Positions 37,361 to 49,774 of a stretch of DNA of 64,000 nt are shown one piece after another. A model generated the notes under the pieces. The model saw only the letters and a list, made by a program, of their open reading frames with translations. It was not told where the DNA came from and did not search any database. A program made the position numbers and the translations under genes. Every line of letters starts with the position of its first letter. Position 1 is the stretch's first letter. The DNA comes from Tetrahymena thermophila SB210. Lineage: Eukaryota > Ciliophora > Oligohymenophorea > Hymenostomatida > Tetrahymenidae. The DNA is taken from positions 250,727 through 314,726 of the forward strand of contig NW_002476569.1 in assembly GCF_000189635.1 (NCBI RefSeq), written 5' to 3'.

Positions 37361-39978
37361 ATTAGATGTTTGTCGTCTGCAACAAAAAGAAATATTTAAT
37401 ACTAATGTAAACTTAACAAATTCTAAAAATTAATCACCACCACCAACATCAATCAATCAATAAATTATTTGTAAATATTTTTTCATTATTTATTAGTATT
37501 AATTAACCTATCTATTATTTTAATTAATTAATTATTTTATTATTAAATTGATTTTAATTTCAAGAGCAATCTTCAAAATATTAGTTTTATTTTAATTGGA
37601 TAAATTCTAAAAAAAATTCAAGATATTTCAGCATATTTAGTGATAGAAGAAATGCTCTCAAATACTCTGATATTTTTGATTAATTATGATATAAAATATT
37701 TTTTGAAATTATACTTTAAGAATTATCAAGTCATAATTTTTAAAATATTTTTAATAAATAAATAAATATGTGACTTTAATTAATATTAAAATAGACTATG
37801 TATGTATGGTAGAAATTACATCATTTTTTCTTATTATATATTTTTTTTAAATAATGAAGCTAATCTAAATTAAATAAGTGAATGTTTTTTTGTAAAAATT
37901 ATTTACAAATAAATTAAAAATAAATATAATCCTTCGTTAAATCTTTATCAATATTATTTTATGACTTATGACTGATTGATTATAGGTAGACAGTGTTAGA
38001 AAAATAGAAAGATGATTAGATAAATAAATAGAAAAATAAATAAATAAATAATTAGATAGATTGATATTGAGATGAAATAAAATTGATACTTGAAATAAAA
38101 AATATAAATTTTAAAAAGAGAATAAATAATATTCCATAAGATAGATTAAGGAAAGGGGTTGAACATTATATACTGAACATTATTTTTTAAAAAGCAACCA
38201 AATAAATTTATAAAAAACTTTATGATTGAAAATATTGCTAAAAAAATTCCCTCTTTGATATTTTGCAATTATAAATTTGACTAAAAATTTAAAAAAATTA
38301 AAATCACCCTTAATATCCAAATGAAAGTATAGAAGATAAATATATTAATTTAAGAAATTAATTGATTTTAATTTTTGTCCTCAAAGCAAATTCAAATAAG
38401 GCATATATATTTTAATTCAAAATTAATAGCAACATAGTTTGAATTTTAAAATATGTGAATTACTTACTTACTATTCTTTGATTTTTATCAGAAACTCCTT
38501 GGGAATTTTATTCACCATTTTTATTAAAAAAAACATAGTTAATCGATTATTACTTTTAAAAATGTTTATCTTATGTTACTTGCTGTAATATGAAAAATAG
38601 CTTTTAATCTATACTCCAGTACTTACTTACTTACTATTACATATTAGCCAATCTAAAATGTAGGAAATTCTTTATTCAAAAAATAGATTAATAATATAAA
38701 AACACTTTGATTAATTATCTATCAAAGCATAGCATGATCTTGATAGAGATTTACTTTTTTCTAATTTTCAAAATTTATCAAATTCTTTGTAAATAAGCTT
38801 AAATGAATGAATAACTTCATAATTTAAAAAAAAATTATTAATGATACAAAATAAATTTAAGCTAATTATTATCATTTCATATTAAGCATTTATCAATAAA
38901 ATAATATATTTTTAAGGGATTTAATTAAGTAAATGAAGTGATGAAAAATAAATGCCATAGTATAGAAACAAACGTCATAAAATGATAGAATTAAATAATT
39001 TTTTAAAATTTATAAATACTCTAAAAATAATTTATGTTAGTTAGCCAGCAAGCAAGCAAGCAATTAAATATATATATTTTAAGGCTTCAATTACAAAAAT
39101 ATTAAAAGTAGTTAGTTTTTAACCATTTTTTAAAAACAGATCTGATATATTTTAAAAGAAATCTTTTACATTTTCTTTATATAGTTAGTTGCATGAATAT
39201 ATTTAATTATTTGTATTTTAGAGTATTTAGTTAGCACTTACTTAAATTTAAGTCAAAATATGCATTTAACATTTTTTAATTACAAAATATGCATCTAACT
39301 AACAAACAAACAAACATGTACTTACATCTGCAATATCCAATAATTAATTAATTTTGATTTATCCTGACTAAATTTAATTTATAAAAAATCCTGAATTTTT
39401 GATAAGAAATTTGAAAATGTTTAATTTAACCAAAATAGATAAACAGACAGACATTTAATTAGACAAAATAAATATTTAATTTAGCAAATTGTAAAATTTA
39501 CAAAATTTTATATTAATTTTAGTGCATATTTTTTAAGTGAAAAATACAAAAAAATCCTTCTACTTTAAATTGATAAATTTAGAAATTTAATACAAATCTA
39601 AAAAATAAATTTTAAATGATCGAAAAAGTAAATTCTCAAGAGTGAAAATATTTAGTAAGTATTTTTATAATTAACTTAAATGAAAGCAAATATTATTCAT
39701 AAAATATTACTTTGTATATTTATTTATTTCTGGCTTTTGTATAATTTTATGTTTTTACTAAATATTGTGAGAATAAATTAAAAATACATTTGAAAGCAAA
39801 ATAAATAAGATTCTTCGTATAAATTTGTTTGTATTCAGCGTAAGCAGTAAGTAAATAACAATAATTTGTAAATGGATGGATATAAATAGAGTTTCTAAGA
39901 AAACTTACATTTTTAGTTTTATTCTTTTTATCAACTATCTTATTATTTAATTTTTAAATGTTTCCCATTTATTTTGCA
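37361..39978. other. AT-rich gene-poor region up to the assembly gap
   Basis: No supported gene. Simple AAAT/GATA-like tracts lie at about 38020-38065 and an AAGC tract at 39046-39062. The rest is spacer. Confidence 0.65.
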
Positions 39979-40078
39979 NNNNNNNNNNNNNNNNNNNNNN
40001 NNNNNNNNNNNNNNNNNNNNNNNNNNNNNNNNNNNNNNNNNNNNNNNNNNNNNNNNNNNNNNNNNNNNNNNNNNNNNN
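39979..40078. other. Assembly gap of exactly 100 N
   Basis: A run of 100 N. The round length suggests a gap of unknown true size. Order and orientation across it cannot be verified from the sequence. Confidence 0.99.
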
Positions 40079-41329
40079 ATATATTAAGATATTCATATAT
40101 TTATTTATTTATTTCAAAGAAATCTTTTACATTTTTTTTAATAAAAGGCTTAATTTAGCAAATAGTCTTTCTATCCTAAAATAAGATAACCATTTTCTAG
40201 ATAATTATTGGAGTTGAATTTTCATTTATTTATTAATATTACTTACAATCAAAGCCTAATTAGTACAAATTAATTAATCAATCTACTTAAATAAAAAATA
40301 TTAGGCTGATGACCCACCCTTTTTTTAATGAAATAAAAGTAAATCTTTTTAAGAATGAATGTGATAAATAATAAAAAATATTTTATAATTATTGTTTGTT
40401 ATATTTTGATTTAAAGTATAAAAGAATTAATAAGCTTAAAGAAAAAACGCCTAAGTAAAATTAATAAAAACATCTATCTATCTGAAACCGCAATAAGGGA
40501 ATCAATTATAGGTGTGGTCTTATTATGGTATACATAAATAAGATATGTTATAAAATTAGAAAAATAAAATAGACTATATAAAAGTGAATGAATAAAAATA
40601 AAAAAAATCTTGAGATGAGATCTAATTTAATTTTAGAAAAATTAATTAAAAGCTAAATCATAAAAAATAAATGCTTAATCTAGTAACAATTAGAAGATAA
40701 AATTTCAATTAAATAGACATTTGCTATATAAGATTTATTATTAGAATAATTGTAAAAATTAATAAATAGTTCATTTTAACTAATAAACAAAACGTATTAA
40801 TGCTAAGAAAATATAAACTGTTATAAAATTTTAATTCAAAAAAAAAAATAGATTTTAAATGTGTTTTTTCATTCAAATAGTCTTTACATCAAACATGTTG
40901 AAGTTTTATAAGTGAAATTATTTATATTTGTTATTTAATTTAAAATAAATAATGTATTTTTATCCACTTTGATTTATATATTTACAATTAATAATTAAAT
41001 AAATATCTGTTTATTGCTCAAAACAAAAGAAGAATATAAATAATTAAATAAGAAAGAAATGTTTATTATTATTATCATTTATCTTACATTTTCATTCTTT
41101 CACTCATCAAATATAATCAATGATTTGGTGGATAGATTTTAATAGATTTTTTATTTACACTTGTTCATTCAATTAGTTAATATATATTTTTCATAAAAAT
41201 AATAAATAAATAGCGTATAAATAATCAAATTAGAATCATCTATTGGCTTTTAAATATAGATATTATATACTTTTTGGCTGGTTTTTAACTTAAACATTTT
41301 GTACATAATTTCAATTTTATAGCTGAGTT

Positions 41330-41365
<36 letters not shown>

Positions 41366-44168
41366 TTACTGCTAATTTATTTAGATGGAAATATAAACTT
41401 TATTTCTAAGAATTTAATTAAAATAAATGCAAATAATAAATGATAAATTTAATAAAAAAGAGTAAATTAAATTTCTTTAAACATTTATCAAATATAGTGA
41501 ATGAATGGATGGATATATTTTAATAGATTTTTTATTTACACTTGTTCATTCAATTAGTTAATATATTGTTGTCATAAAAATAATAAATAAATAGCTATAA
41601 AATAATCAAATTAATTATCATCTATTGGCTTTTAAATATAGATATCATATACATTTTTGCTGGTTTTTAACATAAAAAAAACTCTTCAAATATTGCATTA
41701 GAGGAGGGATAAACATATAAATATGTATAAATAAGAAAACCATTTTTAAAAGCAATATCTTGACAAAGTTACTTTTCAGCTCATTTGATTTACTAAATTT
41801 TAAATAGTAACTTAATTCATAAATTTTTGAGAAAAATAGATAAAATAAAATTGATAATCAATCAATGATAAAAGCCAATTTTAGCTGTTCACTAAATGAT
41901 AGTATTACAAAAAAATTGATAAGTAAATTAACTAACATAAAGTAGAAAAATATAACCTAATCTTTATTTAAAAGCTAATATGTATTATTAACGTTACAAT
42001 TAAATATATAAAAGTATGCAGTTAATTATCATAACGTCACTAAATACTTAACTCAAAATAATTAATTCATGTTTATAAAAAAATAATTAATTCATGTTTA
42101 TAAACAAATAATTGACTCGTTTAATTTCGTTTAATTTGGATAATGAGGATTTTTTTTTACTTTTTACGTAATATATAGAGTGTGGTAGATCATATATATA
42201 ATTTAGTTATTTATTTATTTTTCACTTCTAAAATACATTAAAATAAACCAATTTCAAACCAATTTATTTATTTTTGCACTTTTCAAAGTTAAATTCCTTT
42301 ATTCATATTAAGTACTTTAATTAAAAAATTTCAGGCTTAATTTGATCCGGTAAAAAAAGAATTCTTCTTTTTTTAATAATTGACTAGTTAATAAATTGCT
42401 AAAATTCTGACGTATTTTAATTTAATTAATTACTAAAAATTAGCCAGAATATTTTCTTTTTAATTTACAAATTTTCAAAAGACTTTTTTTGATTTAAGTA
42501 AGTTCTCCCAAAAATCTATTTAAATACAAATATTTTGGGTCTCCTAAATAGTTAAAAAAGTGTTTAGTGCTTTCTATTAAACATTTTAAAATATATTTTG
42601 CCATACAACTAACTAAAATGAAAGGAGCAGAAATTTTGGTTGTCTTTTAATAGAAAAAACTATAAATCCATTTTTTCTTAGTTTAACATGAAAATGAAAA
42701 ATTATTAATTTCTAAATTTTTATTTTCTATCCATTTTGATGACTCAATTAATTAATAAATATATTTTTTTGCTTTATGTTTTCATATTAAAAGTATAAAC
42801 AAAAATGCAAATAAATATCTTACTTAATATTTGATGTAATTAAAATAAATTTACAATCATATAATAAATTCTCTCACTATCAAAGACGTCGAATATCGAA
42901 TATTCATAATTCTTTATACTAATTCTATATGCTTTGATGTTATGAATTAAAATATATTTTGATTAGCTATAATATTTTTTAATATCCAAAAATGACTATC
43001 ATATTTTTAGATTTTATGCATTAAGTATCAAACAATAAATTTTAATATTTAACAATAAATATGTATTTTGTCTTCGTTAGATTAATGAAAAATTATAGCT
43101 TACTTTTTTTAATTACATTAAAATATTAGCAAAAAGTATATTTCTTTGATATCTTTCTTAATTTTTTACGTATTATCTAAATTTGATTTCAGGTAAAATT
43201 TTATTTTGAAAATAATTAGATTACAATATTTGCATTTACTTTCAATAATCATGTTTCCCAAAAAGCCTTGTTCAATGCTATCTATCTGTCTTTTAATCAT
43301 TTATCGAAGTAAAAAAAAAAATAAAATAAATTTCTATGTTTTAAATTTTTTTAAAAATAACAATCAGTTTATTGCATTCTATTTAGAAATTTATTTTTTA
43401 AATAATTCTATTTTAATAAAAAGATTGTGCTTTTCTCTTTACTATTTTCAAGGAATGCACTTACAATAAATAATTTGATGTAATTTTAATATTAATCTTT
43501 TATCTCATGTTCGTTAGGTGTTATCTTCTTAAAATATTGCAAAAATTATAAGCAGATATTTTAAAATTAATATATTTTTTTAAATATTTGATAAAGATTT
43601 TTAAAATATTTTTGAGTTTCAATATTTTAAAAAATTGACAAATAATATGCCACAATAATAAATTAAAATTTTATTCGTATCCATCTTTAAAATTCTATAT
43701 CTTTTTATAAATAGATAGATAGATAGCATGCATTTTATTTTACTCTTTGTACAACTGGTATAAAAAAAATAAATCTATTTGAATATTTCACCAAAATTTT
43801 TGATTTAATAATAATTTCAGGCAATTATTAATATGAATTGAAATTTTAAGCTAATGATATTTTCTTTTATTATTAGGTGAATTTTTAGCTTTAATTTTTT
43901 TAGTTTGAATAACTTTAGTCCTGAAATTGTAACATTCTATTTTAACTAGTAAATTAATTATCAAATAATTTTAATTAAGATAGAATGGAATATTATTTAT
44001 ATGAATTTATTTCTGGCTATTTCTTTCTTTGATCAGAAAAAATTAACTAGTTAAAATTATTATAAAACCGGATGATATTTAAGTATTTTGAAATAAATAA
44101 ATTCAAAAAAAAATAAAGAAAATACTTCTTAAACAAAAAAAAAACATTCTTTCATTAAATCTTTCAAA
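40079..44168. other. AT-rich gene-poor region with a direct repeat and an orphan antigen-type leader box
   Basis: No supported gene. It contains a GATA microsatellite (about 41329-41364), a duplicated segment of about 190 bp (41101-41292 and 41482-41672) and, at 42328-42345, a sequence matching the leader box of the array genes without an intact gene after it. Another TTTCAGGC-like site lies at about 43815, some 350 bases before the 44169 gene. Confidence 0.6.
41101..41672. repeat. Direct repeat of about 190 bp (copies offset by 381 bp) around a GATA tract
   Basis: Copy 1 (41101-41292) and copy 2 (41482-41672) share TTTATTTACACTTGTTCATT, CAATTAGTTAATATAT, CATCTATTGGCTTTTAAATA and CTGGTTTTTAAC in the same order with scattered changes. 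A GATA tract (about 41329-41364) lies between them. Confidence 0.85.
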
Positions 44169-44732
44169 ATGAATAAATCAATACTTTTAATTGCTTTTGT
44201 TTTATTTGCTGCTTATGCAAATGCTTAAACATGTGGTACTAACGCATCATCAGTTTCAGGAACATGTTTGTGTAATCAAGGATATTATGGTACTAGTGCT
44301 GCATAAGGTTAAACTTGTACTTAATGCCCTACTGGAACTACTACTGCTGCTCCCTCTACCACATCTAACACTATGGCCGGTGCTGATGTTAGTGCCTGCA
44401 CTTAATGCTCAGCTAACTACTAAATGACTGCCGTCGCTGCTGCTGCAGCTGCTCCTGCACCTGCTGCTGCTGCTACATGCGTTGCTTGTCCTAATAATAG
44501 TGGAAATACTGGAGCCACTGTTGTTGGTGATCTTTCATAATGCAACATTTGCAAAGCTGGTTATTATTAAACTACTGCTGCTAGTACTGGAGTTGCTTCT
44601 GCTTGCTAACAATGTCCTAGTGGTACTTCAGTTGCTGGCTCTACATCATCAACTGCTTGTACTTCTAGTACTACAAGCTCAAAGATGCTTTTTGCTTCAT
44701 TAGCTATTTTAATTACATCTTTATTAGCTTGA
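44169..44732 (+). CDS. Short immobilization-antigen-like surface protein, 187 residues
   Basis: Single exon of 564 bases. Signal peptide MNKSILLIAFVLFAAYANA, then CLCNQGYYGTSAAQGQTCTQ, CPTGTTTAAPS, CTQCSANYQM, CPNNSGNTGATVVGDLS, CNICKAGYYQ, CQQCPSGTS and a GPI-type end (SKMLFASLAILITSLLA). The first CxxC...NY module reads NYQM where the others read NYYM, and the linker there is an Ala/Pro-rich run (AAAAAAPAPAAAA). It is a sister of the array genes but not part of their repeating block, and its upstream region lacks the close AATTCAGG box. Confidence 0.9.
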
Positions 44733-46847
44733 ATTTGATATGAGCTAGAATAATAAACATTAATCAATAATCTTAAATTTATTATAAATGAATGATAGAT
44801 TTTAATAAATATTTTAGTTGTTTGTTAAATATTGGTCGTTTGATTTATAATAAATAAATAAATATTCTTTGTTTAACTTTTCACTTAATATTTCAAAGAA
44901 TTCTTTTCATTTATATTCTTATTAAACAAATTAATTAATAACTATTCAGGTAAAATTTTAATAGATTTTTTACAATAAAAATAATTGACAATCAATCTTC
45001 TTTGAGATTGATTTATTTATTTATTTATTGCTCAACATTCTGATTTAAAAAAGTATTTTTATCAAATTAAAGTATAATTATTTAGATTTGATGATTAAAT
45101 TAAGAATAAAAACTTAAAAATATAAATTAAATAAATCAATTATCTATTTCTTTATTTATTTTATAGGTATATTAAGTAAGCTCAAAAAGTAAAATAAAAT
45201 ATTCTTAATCTTCTTACTCCAATACCAATAACAATTTAATGATGAGATAATTCTTTTGATTTTATTGAAAATTATTTGTATTTTTATTTATTTATGTATG
45301 TATGTATCTGACTAAATTATATCTTATTCCACTCAACAATTAATTAAAAGATCATTTAATTTAAAATATTACATACAAGCTTAAAACTCCTCTTTGTTTT
45401 TCTTCTTCTACTATTAATATATTCTAAATTAAAATTTCACGCAATTTTAAAATTAACAAATAAAGCTAAAAAAATCAAAGAGTAAATAAATATTTTAATT
45501 CATCAAATTCTTAATTAAACTGGCACTTTTTCGATAATAAAAAATATTTTATATATTTTAAGAATTCCTTAAAAATAATTTTTTAAACATTTAATATAGA
45601 AAAACAAACATTAATATTTAAAATATTTTAAAAATAAAACTTTAAACAAATAATCTAAATATCAATTAATATTTCATTTATATATATATATCCTTAGTTA
45701 ATGTAGTTGTTCTTGTATATTTTATTAAGGTTATTGTATATGATAAAGATGGAAAATATTACAATCAATTTCCTGCTATACTACTAATACTTCAGTTAGT
45801 CCTCTTACTTTATAATAGAGGAGCTAAATATAAATGGTAAATGCTTGTTTAAGTGTTTGAAACTAATGCTAAGCTAATACCTATATTATTGCTGCAACTG
45901 ATATCTTCTAATGGTAATTTCTATTTCTAAAGGAGTGAATACTTCTGCTTTTACTTGCTAATTTTACCCAATTAATAATACATCTGCTGCTAAAGTTGGG
46001 TAATGCGATTAATTACTTTTCTAATTAAAATTCAAGCTCAAAAATCATGCTTACTTTTTTATTTGATTGTTTGTTTGTTTGTTTATTAGTCAATCTATTT
46101 TAATGTTATCTTTATTTGAGTGAAAAGACTAATAATTAGAGATACTTCATAAAGAAATCTTGATTAACAAATAAATATCATTATGCTTATTATGCTTGAA
46201 TATTAAATCTACATCAAAAATAATAAAATTATTTTTTAAAAATATTTTTAATTGAAAAATATCTTAAAAATAAATTTAAATTAGAATTTCTTAGCTGATA
46301 AAATATTTTTATTAGTAGATTTATTTATTATTTACAAAAAATTAAAATGTCGCGCTTTTATCATTAAGGATATATATTATTTTTAAATCCCATCCAAATT
46401 AAAAATAAAATATCATTCAATATCATCGCACCTGTGATATTTATTGAAACTTTCTTTGAGTTATTTAGATTCAAAAAAATGTCTAAACAGTTTATTTTGA
46501 AAATAATTCATTCAGAATAGGATAAAGTAGATTGGTTGATTGTCTTTTTGTTTTTTCCAACAATTAATTCGTTAATTTATTTTAATTTAAAAAAAATTCA
46601 GGCCTAATTTAAATATATTTTTAACCAGAGTTATTTTTTCTTCTACTTTAATTTAATTAATTTTTAGTATATTTTTTGTTGACTATATCTTAAATTCAGG
46701 TAGGTGATTTAGTTAAATCTCTATCTATTTTTTATTAATATTTCGTTTAAAGAGGGTAATTGATAGATAATTTTTATAATTCATCAGAAATCAAAAAATA
46801 ATAAATAAATTAAACCCAAGAAAGATCTTTCATTAATTCAATTACAA
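44733..46847. other. Spacer holding a decayed antigen copy and the leader of the 46848 gene
   Basis: AT-rich spacer with a CTATG/TATG tract near 45294. It contains the relic at about 45750-46060 and the D-type leader boxes at 46596-46610 and 46693-46700. Confidence 0.7.
45750..46060 (+). pseudogene. Decayed short-antigen gene
   Basis: Pieces align in order with the short array antigens. A GGAAAATATTACAATCAATT stretch matches the AENGGTCNQC region. AAGTGTTTGAAACTAATGCT-like sequence matches the VCNQCQAN region, GCTGCAACTG...TCTTCTAATGGTAAT matches the Ala/Ser linker, and CTTTTACTTGCTAATTTTAC matches TCQSCP. The end AATTCAAGCTCAAAAATCAT matches the GPI tail. No signal-peptide start is recognisable, the middle CxxC module is mostly missing, and the frame is broken several times. 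This is a host gene copy in decay. Confidence 0.8.
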
Positions 46848-47438
46848 ATGAACAAGCTAACTCTCTTAATTGCCTTTATAGTTTTTGCATCATATGCAAA
46901 TGCTTAATGCGCTGCTAATGCTCAAGGAAATTTAGGTTCTTGTATGTGCAATCAAGGATATTATGGTGTTAATGCTGAAAATGGAGGTACTTGTAATTAG
47001 TGTCCTACTGGAACTACTACTGCTTCTCCTTCTTTATCAGCTGGTGGTAATACAAATGCCAGTGCTGATTTAAGTGTCTGCAACTAATGTTAAGCTAACT
47101 AATACATGACTGCTGCAGCTGCCGCCGCTTCTAATGGTAATGCTGCCACTGCCGCTTAATGCTCTAACTGTCCCACTGGAACTGGAAACAACGGAGTATA
47201 AAGCTAAGGGGATGTTTCTTAATGCAATATCTGCTAAGCTAATTATTACTAAACTGCTGCTGCAGTTACTGCTTCTAATGGAGTTACTGCAGCTGCTGTT
47301 ACTTGCTAATCTTGCCCTAACGGAAGTACTTCTGCTGCTGGTGCCGCTTAATAAGCTAGCGATTGTTAATCTAATTAAACTACAAGCTCCAATATTTTAT
47401 TAATATCTTTATCTGCTTTAATCTTATCAATATTTTGA
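46848..47438 (+). CDS. Short immobilization-antigen-like surface protein, array member 1 (D type), 196 residues
   Basis: Single exon. This describes the shared plan of the array. Signal peptide (MNKLTLLIAFIVFASYANA), mature start QC, then CMCNQGYYGVNAENGG, CNQCPTGTTTASPS, CNQCQANxYM, an Ala/Ser/Asn linker, CSNCPTGTGNNGVQ, CNICQANYYQ, a second Ala linker, CQSCPNGSTSAAG, a final DCQ, Thr/Ser-rich residues and a hydrophobic GPI tail. About 14 cysteines in CxC and CxxC pairs imply several disulphides. Such ciliate antigens coat the surface and cilia; only one or a few are usually expressed at a time. Here the first module reads NQYM. Its 5' flank matches that of 52464 (D type). Confidence 0.92.
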
Positions 47439-49180
47439 TGAAATTACAAAAATATTAAGAAATATTTTTAATATAATAAAGAAATAAATAAATAAATATA
47501 ATATGTATAAAGTATGTATTAAATAGTATTCTAATTTTAATTATTATTTTCAATATAATATTTTTATCATTTAAATTTTTTAATGTTAGTATAGTTATTC
47601 TCAAATAATTATTTCGCTGTGAGTAGGATATATAAATTTAGTAGAATAATTAATATTTTTATGAATTAAAAGAAAATTTAAAAATAATAAAAAAAACTGT
47701 ATCAGACAGAGTAGGTTTCGAACAGCTCCAAGACCTATTTTTTATTTACTCTTTATTTTTTTATTCTATAAAATATTATATATTGTTCTACTAAATATAT
47801 ATATATATATTTCTTACTCACAAAACTATTGTGTGAGAATAGCTAGCTCTATTTGTAACAATAAATTAAACAGAAGTAATTATTTCTTATTTTTTTTTAC
47901 AACTTCCACTTTTTTAAATACTAATGAGTAAAAATTAATTACTTAATTTTATAAGGGTTTTAATTCATTAATTAATTAATAAAATACTTCAATATAAAAA
48001 ATTTTAAAAAAATAAACAAAACTGTCAGCTGAAAAAAAAAAAATTTTAACTCCCCCCCCCCCCTTAATTTATGGGTATTTTTAAATTTTCATATGATAGT
48101 ATGTTGCTGTTGGTCCCAAAATTCAATTTCATATAAATATTGTCAAGTTTTTTGCTTATCCTTTATTATTGCTTTTTCTTATTTTATTAGTTAATTTGGA
48201 GTAGTGATTATCTTGTAATCCACATATCTATCTATCTTATCATCATTAGATTAGAAATTCTTCTCAAGGTTTAATATTTATTCTTTTATTTCTTTCATTA
48301 AATTAAAAATTTCTTCAAATTATAAATTTTGAATTTGATATTTTTAAATTTTATTTAGTCACTAACATATATTAAGATAACTAATATTCAAACTAGTATT
48401 AAATATTTAGTATATGTTCAATCAATATTTATAGGAATGCCTTGCTCATAAAATTGGTAAAAAATTTAAAAAGTTTTTTTGTATATATTTTAAATAAAAA
48501 TTCAGTAGAATTATTTATAATTTCTAATTTGAGATTTATTAATTTTGTAAAATAAATTAATTTTTACTGTTTTAACCCTTGTAAATAATATGCTTGCTAA
48601 CTTTGATTTTATAATATAAGGTTAAAGGCTTTTTATTGAAAATAATCCCTGTTATATTAAATTGTTAAAAGAATGCTTCTTTGTTTTTTAATTAGGAAAT
48701 ACTCCAAATAACCAAAAAAAATTCAAAATTTAATTATAAAAAATGCTTCTTATTATTTATTTTCATTTTTAAATAGAATTTTTTAAATTAAAAGGAAATT
48801 AATAAAAAACTTTCTAATATTTTTATATTTTATTTTAAAATTATTGTTATCAGAATTCAATAAAACATACTGTTATTTATTTTTTCTTTCCAGTTAATTT
48901 ATTAACTATTTTTTTTCTATTTAATTTAATTTCACGCTTAATTTCAATTTATTTAAATTCATGCTTATTATTTCAATTATCCAATTTTTACTTGCTATTA
49001 TTTAATTAATCATAAATCAGGTAGATTTTAATTTTGCAAATAAAATTTGTTATTTAAATACAATCCAAAAAAAGTGAGTAAACATTTTTATAATTAATCA
49101 GAAATTTAAAATTAACAAATTCAAAATAATTAATTACTAGTTTCAATAAAATTCTTTAACTAACTCAATTAATTTTTGGA
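47439..49180. other. Array spacer with A-type leader, poly-C run
   Basis: AT-rich spacer. It holds a less AT-rich patch at 47695-47740, an AT dinucleotide tract near 47797-47812, a run of 12 C at 48052-48063 and the A-type leader (from about 48430). The leader has a TTTCACGCTTAATTT box at 48930-48944 and an AATCAGG box at 49015-49021. The stretch 48440-49180 is homologous to 55390-56139 and 60600-61346. Confidence 0.75.
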
Positions 49181-49774
49181 ATGAACAAATCAATTCTTCT
49201 TTTAGCTTTTATTGCTTTTACTGCTTATGTAAATGCTCAATGCGCTACTAATGCTCAAGGAAATGTAGGTTCTTGTATGTGCAATCAAGGATATTATGGT
49301 ACTAATGCAGAAAATGGAGGAAATTGTAATTAATGTCCTTCAGGAACTACTACTGCTTCTCCTTCATTATCTACTGGAGGTAATACAAATGCTAGTGCTG
49401 ATGTAAGTGTATGCAATTAATGTTAAGCTAACTTATATATGACTGCTTCAGCTGCTGCTGCTTCTAATGGTAATGCTGCATCTGCTGCTCAATGTTCTAC
49501 CTGCCCTACTGGAACTGGAAATAATGGAGTATAAAACTAAGGTGATCTTTCTTAATGCAATATCTGCTAAGCTAATTATTACTAAACTGTTGCTGCAGTT
49601 GCTGCTTCTAATGGAGCTGCTGCCGCTGCTGTTACTTGCTAATCTTGTCCAAGTGGAAGTACCTCTGCTGCTGGTGCTGCATAATAAGCAAGCGATTGTT
49701 AATCTAATTAAACCACAAGTTCAAAAATAATATTGGCATCATTATCTCTTTTAATGTTAGCAATATTTGCTTGA
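49181..49774 (+). CDS. Short immobilization-antigen-like surface protein, array member 2 (A type), 197 residues
   Basis: Single exon of 594 bases. A-type traits are leader MNKSILLLAFIAFTAYVNA, NAENGGNCNQC, NLYMTASAAAAS in place of NYYMTAAAAAAS, STCPTGTGNNGVQNQ, CPSGSTS, and the tail SSKIILASLSLLMLAIFA. It is closest to 56140 and 61347. Differences from these are few and lie mostly in the leader, linkers and tail; all cysteines are kept. Confidence 0.93.

Noticed and set aside
43206-43478. Open frame starting MKIIRLQYLHL
   Set aside because: Spacer composition, no leader or domain, and no similarity to the neighbouring antigens.
47134-47403. Leu-rich reading frames starting MVMLPLPLNAL inside the array antigens on the same strand
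   Set aside because: They are out-of-frame shadows of the Ala/Ala/Ser codons (GCT, TCT read one base off). The true frame has signal peptide, Cys pattern and GPI tail.
47695-47740. Less AT-rich patch with TAGGT...ACCTA, considered as a tRNA or small RNA
   Set aside because: No cloverleaf, no proper T-arm or acceptor stem could be drawn.
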